A DNA stretch of 64,000 nt from NCBI GenBank assembly GCA_030065235.1, contig JASJDC010000010.1, positions 1 through 64,000 of the forward strand, given 5' to 3'. How positions within the stretch are numbered: position 1 is the first letter of the stretch; each line of letters begins with the position of its first letter. The notes under the pieces are model-generated. The model had not been told where the DNA came from and made no database searches. It saw only the letters and a program-made list of their open reading frames with translations. This DNA comes from Alphaproteobacteria bacterium. Its GTDB lineage: Bacteria > Pseudomonadota > Alphaproteobacteria > UBA8366 > Aestuariispiraceae. Positions 11,845 through 20,844 of this stretch are shown piece by piece. A program made the position numbers and the translations under genes.

Positions 11845-13041
11845 TCAATGCCAGTGATCCTCGAACGGATAGTCGCTGAGCGGCTGCGCGCCGCTCTCGG
11901 TGATCAGGACTTGTTCCTCGAGCTTGATGCTCTCACGCCCGCCTTCGGTTCCGACCAGACTTTCGATGCACATCGTCATGCCGGATTCTATGACCCCGTC
12001 ATAACCGCCCTTATCCCAGTCTTGGGAATAGAGAATTCCCGGCCATTCGTCGCATAGGCCGACGCCATGGGCGACGACCGAATAGCGGTTGGCGACGAAT
12101 TCGGCCGGCAGTCGAAAGGAGTTTTCTGAGAACTCCTTGAAGCTCATGCCGGGCTGGATGAACGCAATATTCTCGCGGATCTGGGTGCGGGCGACCTCAT
12201 AAAGCCGGCGCTGCTCGTCGTTCGGCGGGCGTTCGCCGCAGATCCAGGTCCGTGAGATGTCGGAACAGTAGCCATTGGGACCGACCAAATCCGTATCGAA
12301 ACTGACGATATCGCCGTCTTGAATCTCACGATGGCTACATTCCTGAAACCAGGGATTGGTGCGCGGCCCGGAAGTCAACAGCCGTGTTTCGATCCACTCG
12401 CCGCCCAGTTCGATATTCGTCTGATGCAGCACCGACCAGAGTTTCGTCTCCGTCACGCCCGGCTCAAGCGCCGCCCGCATCCGCCGCATGCCTTCCTGGC
12501 AGGCGTCGATCGATTCCCGCATCGCCAGCAGTTCGTCGGCGTTCTTGATCGCGCGCGCCCTTTCGAGGATGGACTGGCCTTCCGCCACATGGATTTGCCG
12601 CGCCTGCAGCGCATGCAGACCCATCGGGTCCAATCTGTCGACGGCGAGCCGCCGATTGCCGCCGCCATGCCGCGCGACCAGATCGGCGATCTCGTCGGCC
12701 CAGACCTGAACCCGGTTTTCCGCCTCAGAACCCGCCAGGAAAAAGGTCCATGAAACAGCCGGCCGCACCTCGTCGACCGTCTCAATATCCTTGGATAGAT
12801 GCGCGCAGCCGTGGAAATCGAACAGCACCACCGGGCCGTCGGTCGCGACAAAGGCGTAGCGGACGGCGTTATGCAGCGTCCAGACCTGCATGTTCGATGT
12901 GTCGGTCGCGTAGCGCACATTCAGCGGATCGTAGAGCAGCGCCGCCGCGCAATCCTGGGTCCGCAACTGTTGACGCACCCGTTCCAGCCGGTAGGCGCGC
13001 AAGGCCGGCTTATTCACCTTGGTGGCGTGAAACGCCGTCAT
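11845..13041 (-). CDS. DddP-like M24 family protein, candidate DMSP lyase
   Basis: 398 aa with the creatinase/aminopeptidase P (M24) fold: an N-terminal domain (about 1-165) and a pita-bread domain. Blocks such as GGEWIETRLL, SGPRTNPWFQEC, VSFDTDLVG, HGVGLCDEWP and IKLEEQVLITE are the ones I know from DddP, the enzyme that cleaves dimethylsulfoniopropionate to DMS and acrylate. The predicted metal ligands are Asp249, Asp251, Asp261, His325, Glu360 and Glu375, and the proposed catalytic Asp331 and Tyr320 are present. These match DddP residues 295, 297, 307, 371, 406, 421, 377 and 366 (numbers from memory) with a constant offset of 46. It lacks the longer N-terminal extension of DddP. It overlaps the upstream HD gene by ATGA. 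A non-lyase M24 paralogue remains possible. Confidence 0.72.
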   Translation of the reverse strand: MTAFHATKVNKPALRAYRLERVRQQLRTQDCAAALLYDPLNVRYATDTSNMQVWTLHNAVRYAFVATDGPVVLFDFHGCAHLSKDIETVDEVRPAVSWTFFLAGSEAENRVQVWADEIADLVARHGGGNRRLAVDRLDPMGLHALQARQIHVAEGQSILERARAIKNADELLAMRESIDACQEGMRRMRAALEPGVTETKLWSVLHQTNIELGGEWIETRLLTSGPRTNPWFQECSHREIQDGDIVSFDTDLVGPNGYCSDISRTWICGERPPNDEQRRLYEVARTQIRENIAFIQPGMSFKEFSENSFRLPAEFVANRYSVVAHGVGLCDEWPGILYSQDWDKGGYDGVIESGMTMCIESLVGTEGGRESIKLEEQVLITESGAQPLSDYPFEDHWH

Positions 13042-13640
13042 GCCGCGTCGGACTGGCCGGCGGCCTTGGGCGCGGCGTCTAGATTGTGGAACTTCGACGT
13101 CGCGAAGACGCGGCGCACCATCGGCTCAAAAAACGCGATCGGCAGCGTATCGTAATCCGGGTCGAACGAGGCCTGATCATAGGCCTCACAGAAATGGACG
13201 CAGTCCGCATACCAGGGATGAGACTTGTGGCGGTCGCGGGCGTTTCTGTCCTGGCCGAAATGATGGCCGTAATAGACCATCTGAAACAGGCCATGCATCT
13301 TGACGATCCAATGGACCCGCTCGCTGACATGGGGTTTCAGGATCGCGGCGGCGACCTCGCTGTGATTTGAGGGCGAGAGGATGTCGCCGATATCGTGGAA
13401 CAGGGCGGCGACGATCATGTCCTCATCCGCCCCGTCGCGATAGGCGCGCGTCGCCGATTGCAGCGAATGCTCGTAGCGCGTTACGCGGTAGCCGTCGATG
13501 CTGTCTTTCAAGAGTTCAAGCTGGGCCAGAAGCCGGTCCGGCGTCGCCGCTATGAAGGCCTTCTCATACTCTTCGAGCAGAAGATATTCGTCGCGGGTTC
13601 CGTCCGCCATCGCCGTGAAATCGACCGTCCGCCCCGTCAT
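13038..13640 (-). CDS. HD-domain protein, possible diiron oxygenase
   Basis: 200 aa from the ATG at 13640, chosen for AAGGAG 7 bases upstream; an earlier ATG at 13679 lacks this. The HD core is plain: His58 in YEHSLQSA, His82-Asp83 in LFHDIGD, then His93, His104, His116 and the paired His126-His127, and Asp155 in EAYDQASFDPDY. The EHSLQ-24-HD pattern resembles the mixed-valent diiron oxygenases of the PhnZ/TmpB type rather than nucleotide phosphohydrolases, but I cannot assign a substrate. Its stop codon overlaps the start of the DddP-like gene (ATGA), so the two are translationally coupled and probably act in one pathway. Confidence 0.78.
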   Translation of the reverse strand: MTGRTVDFTAMADGTRDEYLLLEEYEKAFIAATPDRLLAQLELLKDSIDGYRVTRYEHSLQSATRAYRDGADEDMIVAALFHDIGDILSPSNHSEVAAAILKPHVSERVHWIVKMHGLFQMVYYGHHFGQDRNARDRHKSHPWYADCVHFCEAYDQASFDPDYDTLPIAFFEPMVRRVFATSKFHNLDAAPKAAGQSDAA

Positions 13641-13759
13641 CGCGCTCTCCTTGTCTAGAGCGAAAAGCATCGCCGCCAAGCGGCGCCGCCGTCAATGACG
13701 CTCCGCCCAAACAGGAAGGATGAATTCTCACCCAAGGGCGATTCTGATTGATGGAAAGG

Positions 13760-14275
13760 TCAGGGCGCCAGATCGCGGAAGGCGGCGACCACCTTGCGAT
13801 ACAGGTCGCGCTTGAAATCGACCGTCAGGGCGACAAGCGAATCCATGGGGGCCCAGCGCCAAGCCTCGAACTCCGGGTGATGCAGGGTCAAATCGACATC
13901 GGAATCCTGGCCCAGAAAGCGGAAAGCGAACCATTTCTGCTTTTGGCCGCGATATTTGCCCTTGAAAGCCTTGCGCGAATATTCCGGCGGCAGGTCGTAG
14001 CGCAGCCACCCCTTGGTCTTGCGCAGCAGCGCGACCTTATCTGGCGAGAGACCTGTTTCCTCATAAAGCTCGCGCAAGGCGGCGTCGCCGGGTCTCTCGC
14101 CTTTGTCCACGCCGCCCTGGGGCATCTGCCAATGTTCGCCGGGAATGTCGCGCCGGTTCCCGACAAAGACCTCACCGCGCCCGTTGAGCAGCATCAGGCC
14201 AACACAGGGCCGATAGGGCCGCGCGTCCTCGCTGGAGGCCGAGGCCTTCTTGTCCTTGCCGCGGGTCTTGGACAT
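13760..14275 (-). CDS. rppH: RNA pyrophosphohydrolase, Nudix family
   Basis: 171 aa from the ATG at 14275. RppH removes pyrophosphate from the 5' end of mRNA and starts decay (also known as dinucleoside polyphosphate hydrolase). YRPCVGLMLLN opens the Nudix fold and GEHWQMPQGGVDKGE leads into the Nudix box ending ALRELYEETGL (to about residue 75). GWLRYDLP and YRGQKQKWFAFRF are typical of RppH. It starts 9 bases after the polysaccharide deacetylase stop and is the last of the gpmI-envC-ctpA run before a 119-base gap to the HD gene. The N-terminal Lys/Ser-rich 18 residues are extra. Confidence 0.93.
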   Translation of the reverse strand: MSKTRGKDKKASASSEDARPYRPCVGLMLLNGRGEVFVGNRRDIPGEHWQMPQGGVDKGERPGDAALRELYEETGLSPDKVALLRKTKGWLRYDLPPEYSRKAFKGKYRGQKQKWFAFRFLGQDSDVDLTLHHPEFEAWRWAPMDSLVALTVDFKRDLYRKVVAAFRDLAP

Positions 14276-14283
14276 GGCGGGAC

Positions 14284-15672
14284 CTAACTCGCGAACCGCT
14301 CCGAGATCACGGCGGAGGCCGGGATCAGCGCATAGCCGTTGGCGTCCAGATCCTCCGACCAGATGCGAAGCCTTTCGAGCGTCATCGGAAAGGGTTTGGC
14401 CAGAACGATGACCGAGCCGTTCGCGCTGGCCAGCGATTCGGCGAGTTTCAGCCGTTGCAGCACATGGGCGCGGCCGAAAGATCCGTCGACGACGATATCG
14501 GCCTGCGACACCGGGACGCCGACCGAACGCGCGATGCGCGGGGTGGTCGAGGCGGACGCCTGTCTTCCATCCAAATAGATCAGCCCGCGCGTCTTCAAAT
14601 CGTTGAAGACCGGCCGCACCGCCTGGGCGTTCGCGGCGAAGGCGCCGCCCTGATAGCTGACCAGGCCGACATAGCCGGTGGCCCGGCTGAGCACCCAATG
14701 AAGCCGCCGCACATTCTGATCCGCGTCGAAACCGCTCATCAAGGCGAAGGGACCCGGGTCGCTCCTGGGGAAATCCGCGGGCTCCAGCGGCAAGGTCAGC
14801 ATCACCTCATGCCCGTCGGCGCGGGCCTGTTCGATCCAGTCGCCGACCTTTCGCGCGTAGGGCGCGAAGGCCAGCGTGATCGGTCCCGGCAGCGCGATCG
14901 CCGCTTCGACCCGCCGGGCGTTCACACCCAGATCAGTGACGACAACGGCGATCTTGGGACGCGTCTCCAACGGATTGGAGGGCCGGGAATAAACCTGCCA
15001 GGCACGCCGGCCGTCCTCGCCGATCACCGGCAAAGGACCCACCTCGCTCTCTACGATCAGGCCCGGATCCGGGTGCGGCGCCAGCGTGTCTGCGAAAAGG
15101 TCGGGGATCGGCGGGTCGTCGATGATGTCGGAGGCCGCGTCCGTAGCGGGAACGTCGGCAAGCGGCCTGTCCGCCGCCGCATCGAGCTGGACTGGATCGG
15201 CGGAAGAGATCGCCGGGTCGGGGTCGCTAACGGCCGATACGGCCTCTTTCGCCGCCTCAGCCGCCGCCTCGAGAGCCGCCTCGACCTGGGATTCGGCGTC
15301 CGCTGTGTCGCCCCTAGCCGTCTCGCCCCCAGCCGTCTCACCGACGCGGCGGACGACGATCCGATCGCCAGCCACTTCCGCCTTGGGCCGCGCCTCGATC
15401 ATTTCCTGCTCGATCTGATCCGCCGACAGGATCAGATAGGCGGCGACGCCGCCCAGCGCGGCGGCGGTGGCGGCATAGCCGCCGATCACCGCGATCCAGG
15501 GCAGCCGGCGCTTCAGAGCGTCCGATTCGCCGGTGCGGGGCGCAAAGGCGAACGCGTCTTTGTCTTCGTCTTGGTCTTCATCGACGCCCTCAGACGGGCC
15601 ATTGAGACCGTCGCCAGCGGATCGCTTGCTGAAAGGAAGGCTCAACTTCGGCGCTTTAAAGGGCTGCTTCAC
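14284..15672 (-). CDS. Divergent polysaccharide deacetylase family protein
   Basis: 462 aa from a GTG at 15672 with a perfect AGGAGG (15684-15679) 6 bases upstream; an in-frame ATG at 15750 has no such site. There is a short cytoplasmic N-terminus, one membrane anchor (WIAVIGGYAATAAALGGVAA, about residues 52-71), a long acidic, Ala-rich periplasmic linker, then the divergent polysaccharide deacetylase domain from PKIAVVVTDLGVN through VMLTLPLEP, GLVSYQGGAF and VIVLAKPFP. This family follows ctpA and envC in many alphaproteobacteria; a role in the cell wall is inferred, the substrate unknown. It precedes rppH by 8 bases. Confidence 0.88.
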   Translation of the reverse strand: MKQPFKAPKLSLPFSKRSAGDGLNGPSEGVDEDQDEDKDAFAFAPRTGESDALKRRLPWIAVIGGYAATAAALGGVAAYLILSADQIEQEMIEARPKAEVAGDRIVVRRVGETAGGETARGDTADAESQVEAALEAAAEAAKEAVSAVSDPDPAISSADPVQLDAAADRPLADVPATDAASDIIDDPPIPDLFADTLAPHPDPGLIVESEVGPLPVIGEDGRRAWQVYSRPSNPLETRPKIAVVVTDLGVNARRVEAAIALPGPITLAFAPYARKVGDWIEQARADGHEVMLTLPLEPADFPRSDPGPFALMSGFDADQNVRRLHWVLSRATGYVGLVSYQGGAFAANAQAVRPVFNDLKTRGLIYLDGRQASASTTPRIARSVGVPVSQADIVVDGSFGRAHVLQRLKLAESLASANGSVIVLAKPFPMTLERLRIWSEDLDANGYALIPASAVISERFAS

Positions 15673-15776
15673 CGCGACCCTCCTGTGATCCGTCCTGTCC
15701 GGCCGCCGCGTCCGATCGCTACGTCCGATCGCCGCGTCCGGCCGCTTCAACCGCCAGGCTTGGCGATCGGGCCGGC

Positions 15777-17129
15777 TCAGTTCACTGCGCGTACGCGATA
15801 CAGCGCGATCCCGCGGATCAGATCGAGCGCGCGGGCAAGCTGGTAATCCTCAATCTCTTCGGATTCGGCGGTTTCGTCCACGGCCTCTTCCTGCGCCGGC
15901 TCCGACTCCCCATCTTCGGGATTGGACAAGGCGCCGCGCAGGTCGGCTTCGGTCCGCCCGCGGCGGCCGGTCTCCAGCGACTCGACCCGCGACTGTTCGG
16001 CCAGGATGTCCGGACTGATGCCCTTTTGCTGGATCGAGCGGCCGCTGGGCGTGTAATAGCGCTGCGTCGTCAGCTTGATCGCGATCCCGTCCCGGTTCAG
16101 CGGCATGATGGTCTGCACCGAGCCTTTGCCGAAGGATTGCGTTCCCATCACGATGGCGCGGCCATGATCCTGCAAAGCCCCGGCGACGATCTCCGAAGCG
16201 CTGGCCGAGCCGCCATTGATCAGGATCACCAGCGGCGCGCCGTCCGTCTCGTCGCCCGGCGTCGCCTGGAAGCGCTGCGTCGTATCCGCCACCCGGCCTC
16301 GGGTCGAGACGATCTCGCCCTTGTCCAGGAACGTGTCTGTGACCGATATCGCCTGATCCAGGAGGCCGCCCGGATTGCTGCGCAGATCCAAAACGAAGCC
16401 TTTCACATCCTCGCCGATCTCGTCGCGGATCTCAGCGATCGCCTTGTCCAAGCCGCTTTGCGTCTGACCGGTGAAGCTGGAGATGCGGATATAGCCGACA
16501 TCCCCGCCTTCGATCCGGTGCCGGACCGATCGGATTTGAATGCGGTCGCGAACGATCGTGACCTCGAACGGCTCTTCTTCGCCGCGCAGGACGGTCAGGA
16601 TGATTTCACTGCCGACGACACCGCGCATCTTGTCGACCGCCTCGCTGAGGCTGAGGCCTTGAACCGCCTCGCCGTCCAACTCGACGATCAGATCGCCGGA
16701 TTCGAGCCCGGCGCGATAAGCCGGCGTATCGTCGATCGGCGCGACGACACGGACATAGCCGGTCTCGTCCATGGTCACCTCGATGCCGAGACCGCCGAAT
16801 TCCCCGCGCGTCTGGTCGCGCATCGATTCGAAGTTACGCGTGTCGAGATACGCCGAATGCGGATCCAGGTCGCGCAGCATGCCTTGGATCGCCGCCTCGA
16901 TCAGCTTCTCGTCGGAAATCTCTTCGACATAATCGCGGCGCACGCGCTCGAAGACTTCGCCGAACATATCGAGAAGCTCGTAGGTGTCCGGCGTGTCGTC
17001 GCCGGCGGCGCGCGCGGCGTTCGGCGCTGTTACGGCGATCAGGGCGACCGCCATGGCGCCGGCGAAAGCGCCTTTGAAGGCGAAGAGCTGCAGAATTCGC
17101 GCGGCGGCGCGGCGGGTCGGATTGATCAT
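15777..17129 (-). CDS. ctpA: Carboxy-terminal processing protease, S41 family
   Basis: 450 aa. This is a periplasmic serine protease that trims exported proteins or peptidoglycan hydrolases. A signal-type segment lies near residues 20-42 (FAGAMAVALIAVTAPNAARAA). A PDZ domain follows (YRAGLESGDLIVELDGEAV), then the S41 core with VLDLRSNPGG, the nucleophile Ser in INGGSASASEIVAGAL and the general-base Lys in TQSFGKGSVQT. The last 60 residues are acidic. It lies between envC and the polysaccharide deacetylase in the same direction; in other proteobacteria such proteases regulate cell-wall hydrolases together with an EnvC-like activator. Confidence 0.95.
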   Translation of the reverse strand: MINPTRRAAARILQLFAFKGAFAGAMAVALIAVTAPNAARAAGDDTPDTYELLDMFGEVFERVRRDYVEEISDEKLIEAAIQGMLRDLDPHSAYLDTRNFESMRDQTRGEFGGLGIEVTMDETGYVRVVAPIDDTPAYRAGLESGDLIVELDGEAVQGLSLSEAVDKMRGVVGSEIILTVLRGEEEPFEVTIVRDRIQIRSVRHRIEGGDVGYIRISSFTGQTQSGLDKAIAEIRDEIGEDVKGFVLDLRSNPGGLLDQAISVTDTFLDKGEIVSTRGRVADTTQRFQATPGDETDGAPLVILINGGSASASEIVAGALQDHGRAIVMGTQSFGKGSVQTIMPLNRDGIAIKLTTQRYYTPSGRSIQQKGISPDILAEQSRVESLETGRRGRTEADLRGALSNPEDGESEPAQEEAVDETAESEEIEDYQLARALDLIRGIALYRVRAVN

Positions 17130-17332
17130 AAGAGGGCGTCAACTTCCATCGATTGCGGGCCGGTTCGAAACATCGCACTCCAGGCATGGTGTTCATAACC
17201 AAAGCCTGAAGTGGCGTATATTCGGGATACGTACACTACTGCGGCGCGATGGCCGAATAAAGTCGGGAATCGAGGCGATTGGTCACAGATTGGCGCCATT
17301 GTCGCCCGGCTCCTGCGGCGAAGCGCGGCTTT

Positions 17333-18616
17333 CTAAGTTGGGTCGGCCGCATACGCCACGATCCAGCGCAGCGGGTTCACCGGCTGGCCGCCGCGTCGCA
17401 GTTCGACATAGAAGGCGGCGCGTCCGGCGGCGCCCGTCTCAGCCGCCGCAACCGGCGAGACGCCGCCGGCCAGCCCAAGCGGCTCTCCAGCGAGAACCCA
17501 TTGCCTTGAGACCACATCGACCCGCGCGAAGCCGCTCAAGACCGTGTGATAGTCGCCCTGATGCTCAATGATGACGATGGTTCCGAGATCCTGAAACGGA
17601 CCCGCGAAGGCGACCCTGCCGTCAAACGGCGCCGTGACGAGCGCGTCTCGACGGGTGCTGATCGTCACCCCGCGACTGGTTTGACCAAAGCCCGCGTCGG
17701 CGCCGAAAGCCTGAATCACCGGTCCGGCGACGGGCCGTCCGATCGGCCCCTGCGCCGGGAAGGGACGCAACCCGTCGGGCGGGCCCAGGGTCAAACCGCC
17801 GACTTGCTCCTCGCCAACGCCGGCAGACGAGTCCCGGCGCGGCGCGCGCGGCGCCGCCGACCTTGCGTCTCCGACCTCTGCGCGGGCCAGACTCTCGACC
17901 AGATCGCGCAGGGAGGTCGCTTGTCCGGCCAGGTCATCGACCCGCTGGGCGGCGTCGATCACCGCCGCGTCCTTGCGCGTCAAAAAAGTCTGCTTGTCCG
18001 CCACCAGCCGCGCCAACCGCGTCCGCTCCTGCGTCAGCTCGTCCTCCGCCCGCGACAGAGCCACGATCCGGTCGGCTACATCCGCCTCGACCGCGTCCAG
18101 GGCCTGCAACTCCTCGCGCAGAATATCGGCGCGATCGCGCAGCGCCGGCGCCGCCGAGCGCAGCAGGACCGCGCCGCGGATGGTGTCGATCGGCGGCCCG
18201 CCGCGGATCAGCACCGCTTCCGGATCGATGCGGGCCAGGCGGGTCAGCGCCGCCACAACCTGCGTCAGTTCCGCACGCCGCGCCGCAAGCGCGCGGCGTC
18301 GATCGTCCCGCTCGGCCGTGAGTCGCACCAGCTGGCTCTCAAGATTGCTGACAATGCTCTCGCGTTCTTGCGCATCCTGAGCGGCCAAAACGGCGGCGCG
18401 GCGCAACCGGTCAAGCTCACGAGCGGCGTCTTCGCGCTCCGCCGCCAGTCTGGCCTTGGTCGCCTGCGCCTCGGACAAGGCGCGCTCGGCCGCCTTCAGA
18501 TCGGCGCTGCTGCGCGTCGCGTCGGCCTGCTGCGCGGCCGCCCGGCCGGCCGCCAGTGCAAACACGCACGAAAAACACAGAAAAAGGAATAAAGCGGACC
18601 AGCGTCGACTCGTCAC
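17333..18616 (-). CDS. envC: Murein hydrolase activator EnvC
   Basis: 427 aa from a GTG at 18616 that overlaps the gpmI stop as GTGA. The N-terminal signal peptide is clear (WSALFLFLCFSCVFALAAG), followed by a long coiled coil (about residues 30-250, many Ala/Arg/Glu heptads) and a C-terminal LytM/M23 domain (PFDGRVAFAGPFQDLGTIV, HQGDYHTVLSGF). The HxxxD zinc motif of active M23 peptidases is not seen (GVTISTRRDALV in its place), which fits an activator of amidases rather than an enzyme. Start upstream at 18757 would extend into gpmI and is rejected. A 203-base gap separates it from ctpA. Confidence 0.92.
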   Translation of the reverse strand: MTSRRWSALFLFLCFSCVFALAAGRAAAQQADATRSSADLKAAERALSEAQATKARLAAEREDAARELDRLRRAAVLAAQDAQERESIVSNLESQLVRLTAERDDRRRALAARRAELTQVVAALTRLARIDPEAVLIRGGPPIDTIRGAVLLRSAAPALRDRADILREELQALDAVEADVADRIVALSRAEDELTQERTRLARLVADKQTFLTRKDAAVIDAAQRVDDLAGQATSLRDLVESLARAEVGDARSAAPRAPRRDSSAGVGEEQVGGLTLGPPDGLRPFPAQGPIGRPVAGPVIQAFGADAGFGQTSRGVTISTRRDALVTAPFDGRVAFAGPFQDLGTIVIIEHQGDYHTVLSGFARVDVVSRQWVLAGEPLGLAGGVSPVAAAETGAAGRAAFYVELRRGGQPVNPLRWIVAYAADPT

Positions 18617-20169
18617 GCAGCGCGCACCCCAGCAGCGGATATCAGCGAAACGCCCGTCATCTCTTCCGGCTGCGCAACGCCCATGACGTCGAGGATCGTC
18701 GGCGCCAGATCGGCGAGCCGCCCGTCGCCCAAGGCCTGAACGCCCTCGACGCCGCACAGGATCGCCGGCACCCGGTTCATCGTATGCGCCGTGTGCGCCT
18801 GACCGGTTTCGGGGTCTTTCATCATCTCGGCGTTGCCGTGATCTGCGGTGATCAGAAGCGCGCCCCCCGCCGCCGACACGGCCGCGTCGAGACGGCCGAG
18901 GCAGGCGTCGACCGTCTCGACGGCCTTGACCGCGGCGGCGAGATCGCCCGTGTGGCCGACCATGTCGGTATTGGCGAAATTGACGACGATCAGATCATAG
19001 AGCCCTTCGCCGATCACCCGCACCAGATGATCGGTGACCTCGACCGCCGACATTTCGGGCTTCAGATCATAGGTCTCAACTTTCGGCGACGGCACGAGGA
19101 TCCGGTCCTCCCCGTCATAAGGCTCTTCCTGGCCGCCGTTGAAGAAGAAGGTGACATGCGCGTATTTCTCAGTCTCGGCGATGCGCAGCTGTTTCAAACC
19201 ATGATCGGCGATCACGGCGCCCAGCGTGTTCCGCAATGTCTCGGCAGGGAACAGCGCGCCCATGCGCGTGGAAAGATCGGCGGAATACTCAACCATGCCG
19301 ATCACGGCGGAGAGTTCGGGCGGCGTCTTTCGGTCGAACGCGTCGAAGGCGGGATCGACAAAACTCTGAAGAATCTCGCGGGCGCGGTCGGCGCGGAAAT
19401 TACCCATCAACAGACCGTCGCCCGGCTGCATGCCGGCATAGCCCGCGATCACGCTGGGCGGCACAAACTCGTCGGTTGCGTCCTCCGCATAGGCGGCGTC
19501 GACAGCCGCTGCGGCGGTATCCGCCGCTTGCCCCTCGCCATGCGCGACCGCCGCAAAAGCACGCGCGACGCGTTCCCAGCGTTTATCGCGATCCATGGCG
19601 TAGAAACGGCCCGACACGGTTGCGATCTTGCCGGCGCCGATATTTTCCTCAAATTCCGTAATGTAGCCCATGGCGCTCTGAGGCGGCGTGTCGCGTCCGT
19701 CTAGAAAGGCGTGCACATGGACCGCCAATCCGTGCGCCTCCGCGATCTTCACCAAGGCGGCGATATGATCCTGATGAGCGTGGACCCCGCCAGGCGACAA
19801 AAGCCCCATGACATGGAGCGCGCCGCCTGCGTCGGCGACCGTGTTCAGAAAGCCGACAAGCGCCGGATTGCGCGCCAGCGCGCCGTCCTCAATCGCGGCG
19901 TCGATCTTGGGCAGATCCTGCATGACAACACGGCCGGAGCCGATATTCATATGTCCGACTTCGGAATTGCCCATCTGGCCGCTCGGCAAGCCGACATGCA
20001 GTTCGGACGCGTCGAGCTGACCGTTAGGCCAGCGGGCGCGCAATTGATTGAAGACGGGAGCGCCTGCGTTCACAATTGCGTTATCGGCCGCTTCAGCGCG
20101 GTCGCCCCACCCATCCAGAATGCAAAGAACCGTCGGCTTTCGTCCGGCGTTTGGTTCTTGGTCCGTCAT
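18613..20169 (-). CDS. gpmI: 2,3-bisphosphoglycerate-independent phosphoglycerate mutase
   Basis: 518 aa. It interconverts 3- and 2-phosphoglycerate using two Mn ions. The first metal-binding Asp lies in TVLCILDGWGDRAEAADNAI, the phosphorylated Ser in SGQMGNSEVGHMNIGSG, and later metal residues in VVNFANTDMVGHTGD and LLITADHGNAEMM. Length is usual. It is the first gene of the run gpmI-envC-ctpA-deacetylase-rppH; the overlap with envC is 4 bases. It has no neighbouring glycolytic genes, the usual situation in alphaproteobacteria. Confidence 0.97.
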   Translation of the reverse strand: MTDQEPNAGRKPTVLCILDGWGDRAEAADNAIVNAGAPVFNQLRARWPNGQLDASELHVGLPSGQMGNSEVGHMNIGSGRVVMQDLPKIDAAIEDGALARNPALVGFLNTVADAGGALHVMGLLSPGGVHAHQDHIAALVKIAEAHGLAVHVHAFLDGRDTPPQSAMGYITEFEENIGAGKIATVSGRFYAMDRDKRWERVARAFAAVAHGEGQAADTAAAAVDAAYAEDATDEFVPPSVIAGYAGMQPGDGLLMGNFRADRAREILQSFVDPAFDAFDRKTPPELSAVIGMVEYSADLSTRMGALFPAETLRNTLGAVIADHGLKQLRIAETEKYAHVTFFFNGGQEEPYDGEDRILVPSPKVETYDLKPEMSAVEVTDHLVRVIGEGLYDLIVVNFANTDMVGHTGDLAAAVKAVETVDACLGRLDAAVSAAGGALLITADHGNAEMMKDPETGQAHTAHTMNRVPAILCGVEGVQALGDGRLADLAPTILDVMGVAQPEEMTGVSLISAAGVRAA

Positions 20170-20844
20170 GTTCGCGTGCTCCGCTCGGGTTAGAGATCGC
20201 CGGCGCCTCTTTTCAATCGCCGCTTGTGGTCGCGGGCCAACCGGTCGATCCGGCGGATGGCCCCTATCGGCTGGACTGGCCGCGACGCGGATCAGTATAG
20301 AGCGCCCGCCGCCGACAGCAAATAAGGCCGCCGGGCGGAGTCCGCAATGACCAAACGATTCGCTTCAGGCTGGGCGGCCACACTGGCGCTGTCCGATCAA
20401 ACTTAGCCTCGGGCGCGGACGGCGCGGCGTCGAAACGTAAAGATTTTGAGCTAAGCCGCGAGTTTTGACCCTTTGTTAATAAATTCATAGGTCGATCCGG
20501 TTAGGGGGTAAAGGGTCGCCCGGACGGACCAATTTCCGTTGTATAACAAGGCCGCTTTGGCATACCCTTCACCCTGGAAATAGTCGCCTAGGCTGTTCGA
20601 AAGATCGTCGCGTCGCGCGCAGGCGTTGCGCATGGTCCACATTCTTTCGAACCTTCCCAACGGTGTGGTGAGCCTCCTGAGCAGCGCGGCAGGATCGAGT
20701 GCGGTTCAAACCCTCTCGGATCGCGCCGGGGGCCTTTCTCACCATCGGGGCAAGTCGGGCGGCGGTAGGCGGGGGCCTATACGAGAGAGCGCGCCGGCGA
20801 ACCATTCGGCATGCTCGCAAGCATTGGGTAAGGAGAGACCAAAG
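20170..20844. other. Long spacer between gpmI and the winged-helix gene
   Basis: 675 bases with no well-supported gene apart from the weak small ORF listed at 20451-20633. Composition is uneven: GC-rich near 20220-20420 and 20690-20800, AT-richer at 20430-20600. It must contain the promoter of gpmI (minus) and of the plus-strand gene at 20845; I see no strong consensus for either. Confidence 0.4.
20451..20633 (-). CDS. Possible small protein or remnant, function unknown
   Basis: 60 aa from the ATG at 20633 (MRNACARRDDLSNSLGDYF). The rest runs GEGYAKAALLYNGNWSVRAT and TGSTYEFINKGSKLAA. It reads like real protein, with good hydrophobic patterning and AT-richer codons than its surroundings. It weakly recalls small secreted alphaproteobacterial proteins with a CxxRxxLxxxLxxxYGE ... 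NGxWT pattern, but lacks a signal peptide, so it may be a remnant. No good ribosome site is visible. Confidence 0.35.
   Translation of the reverse strand: MRNACARRDDLSNSLGDYFQGEGYAKAALLYNGNWSVRATLYPLTGSTYEFINKGSKLAA

Noticed and set aside
12453-12920. 155-residue minus-strand ORF inside the DddP-like gene
   Set aside because: It is a frame-shifted shadow of the same strand, Arg/Ser-rich, without a start site.
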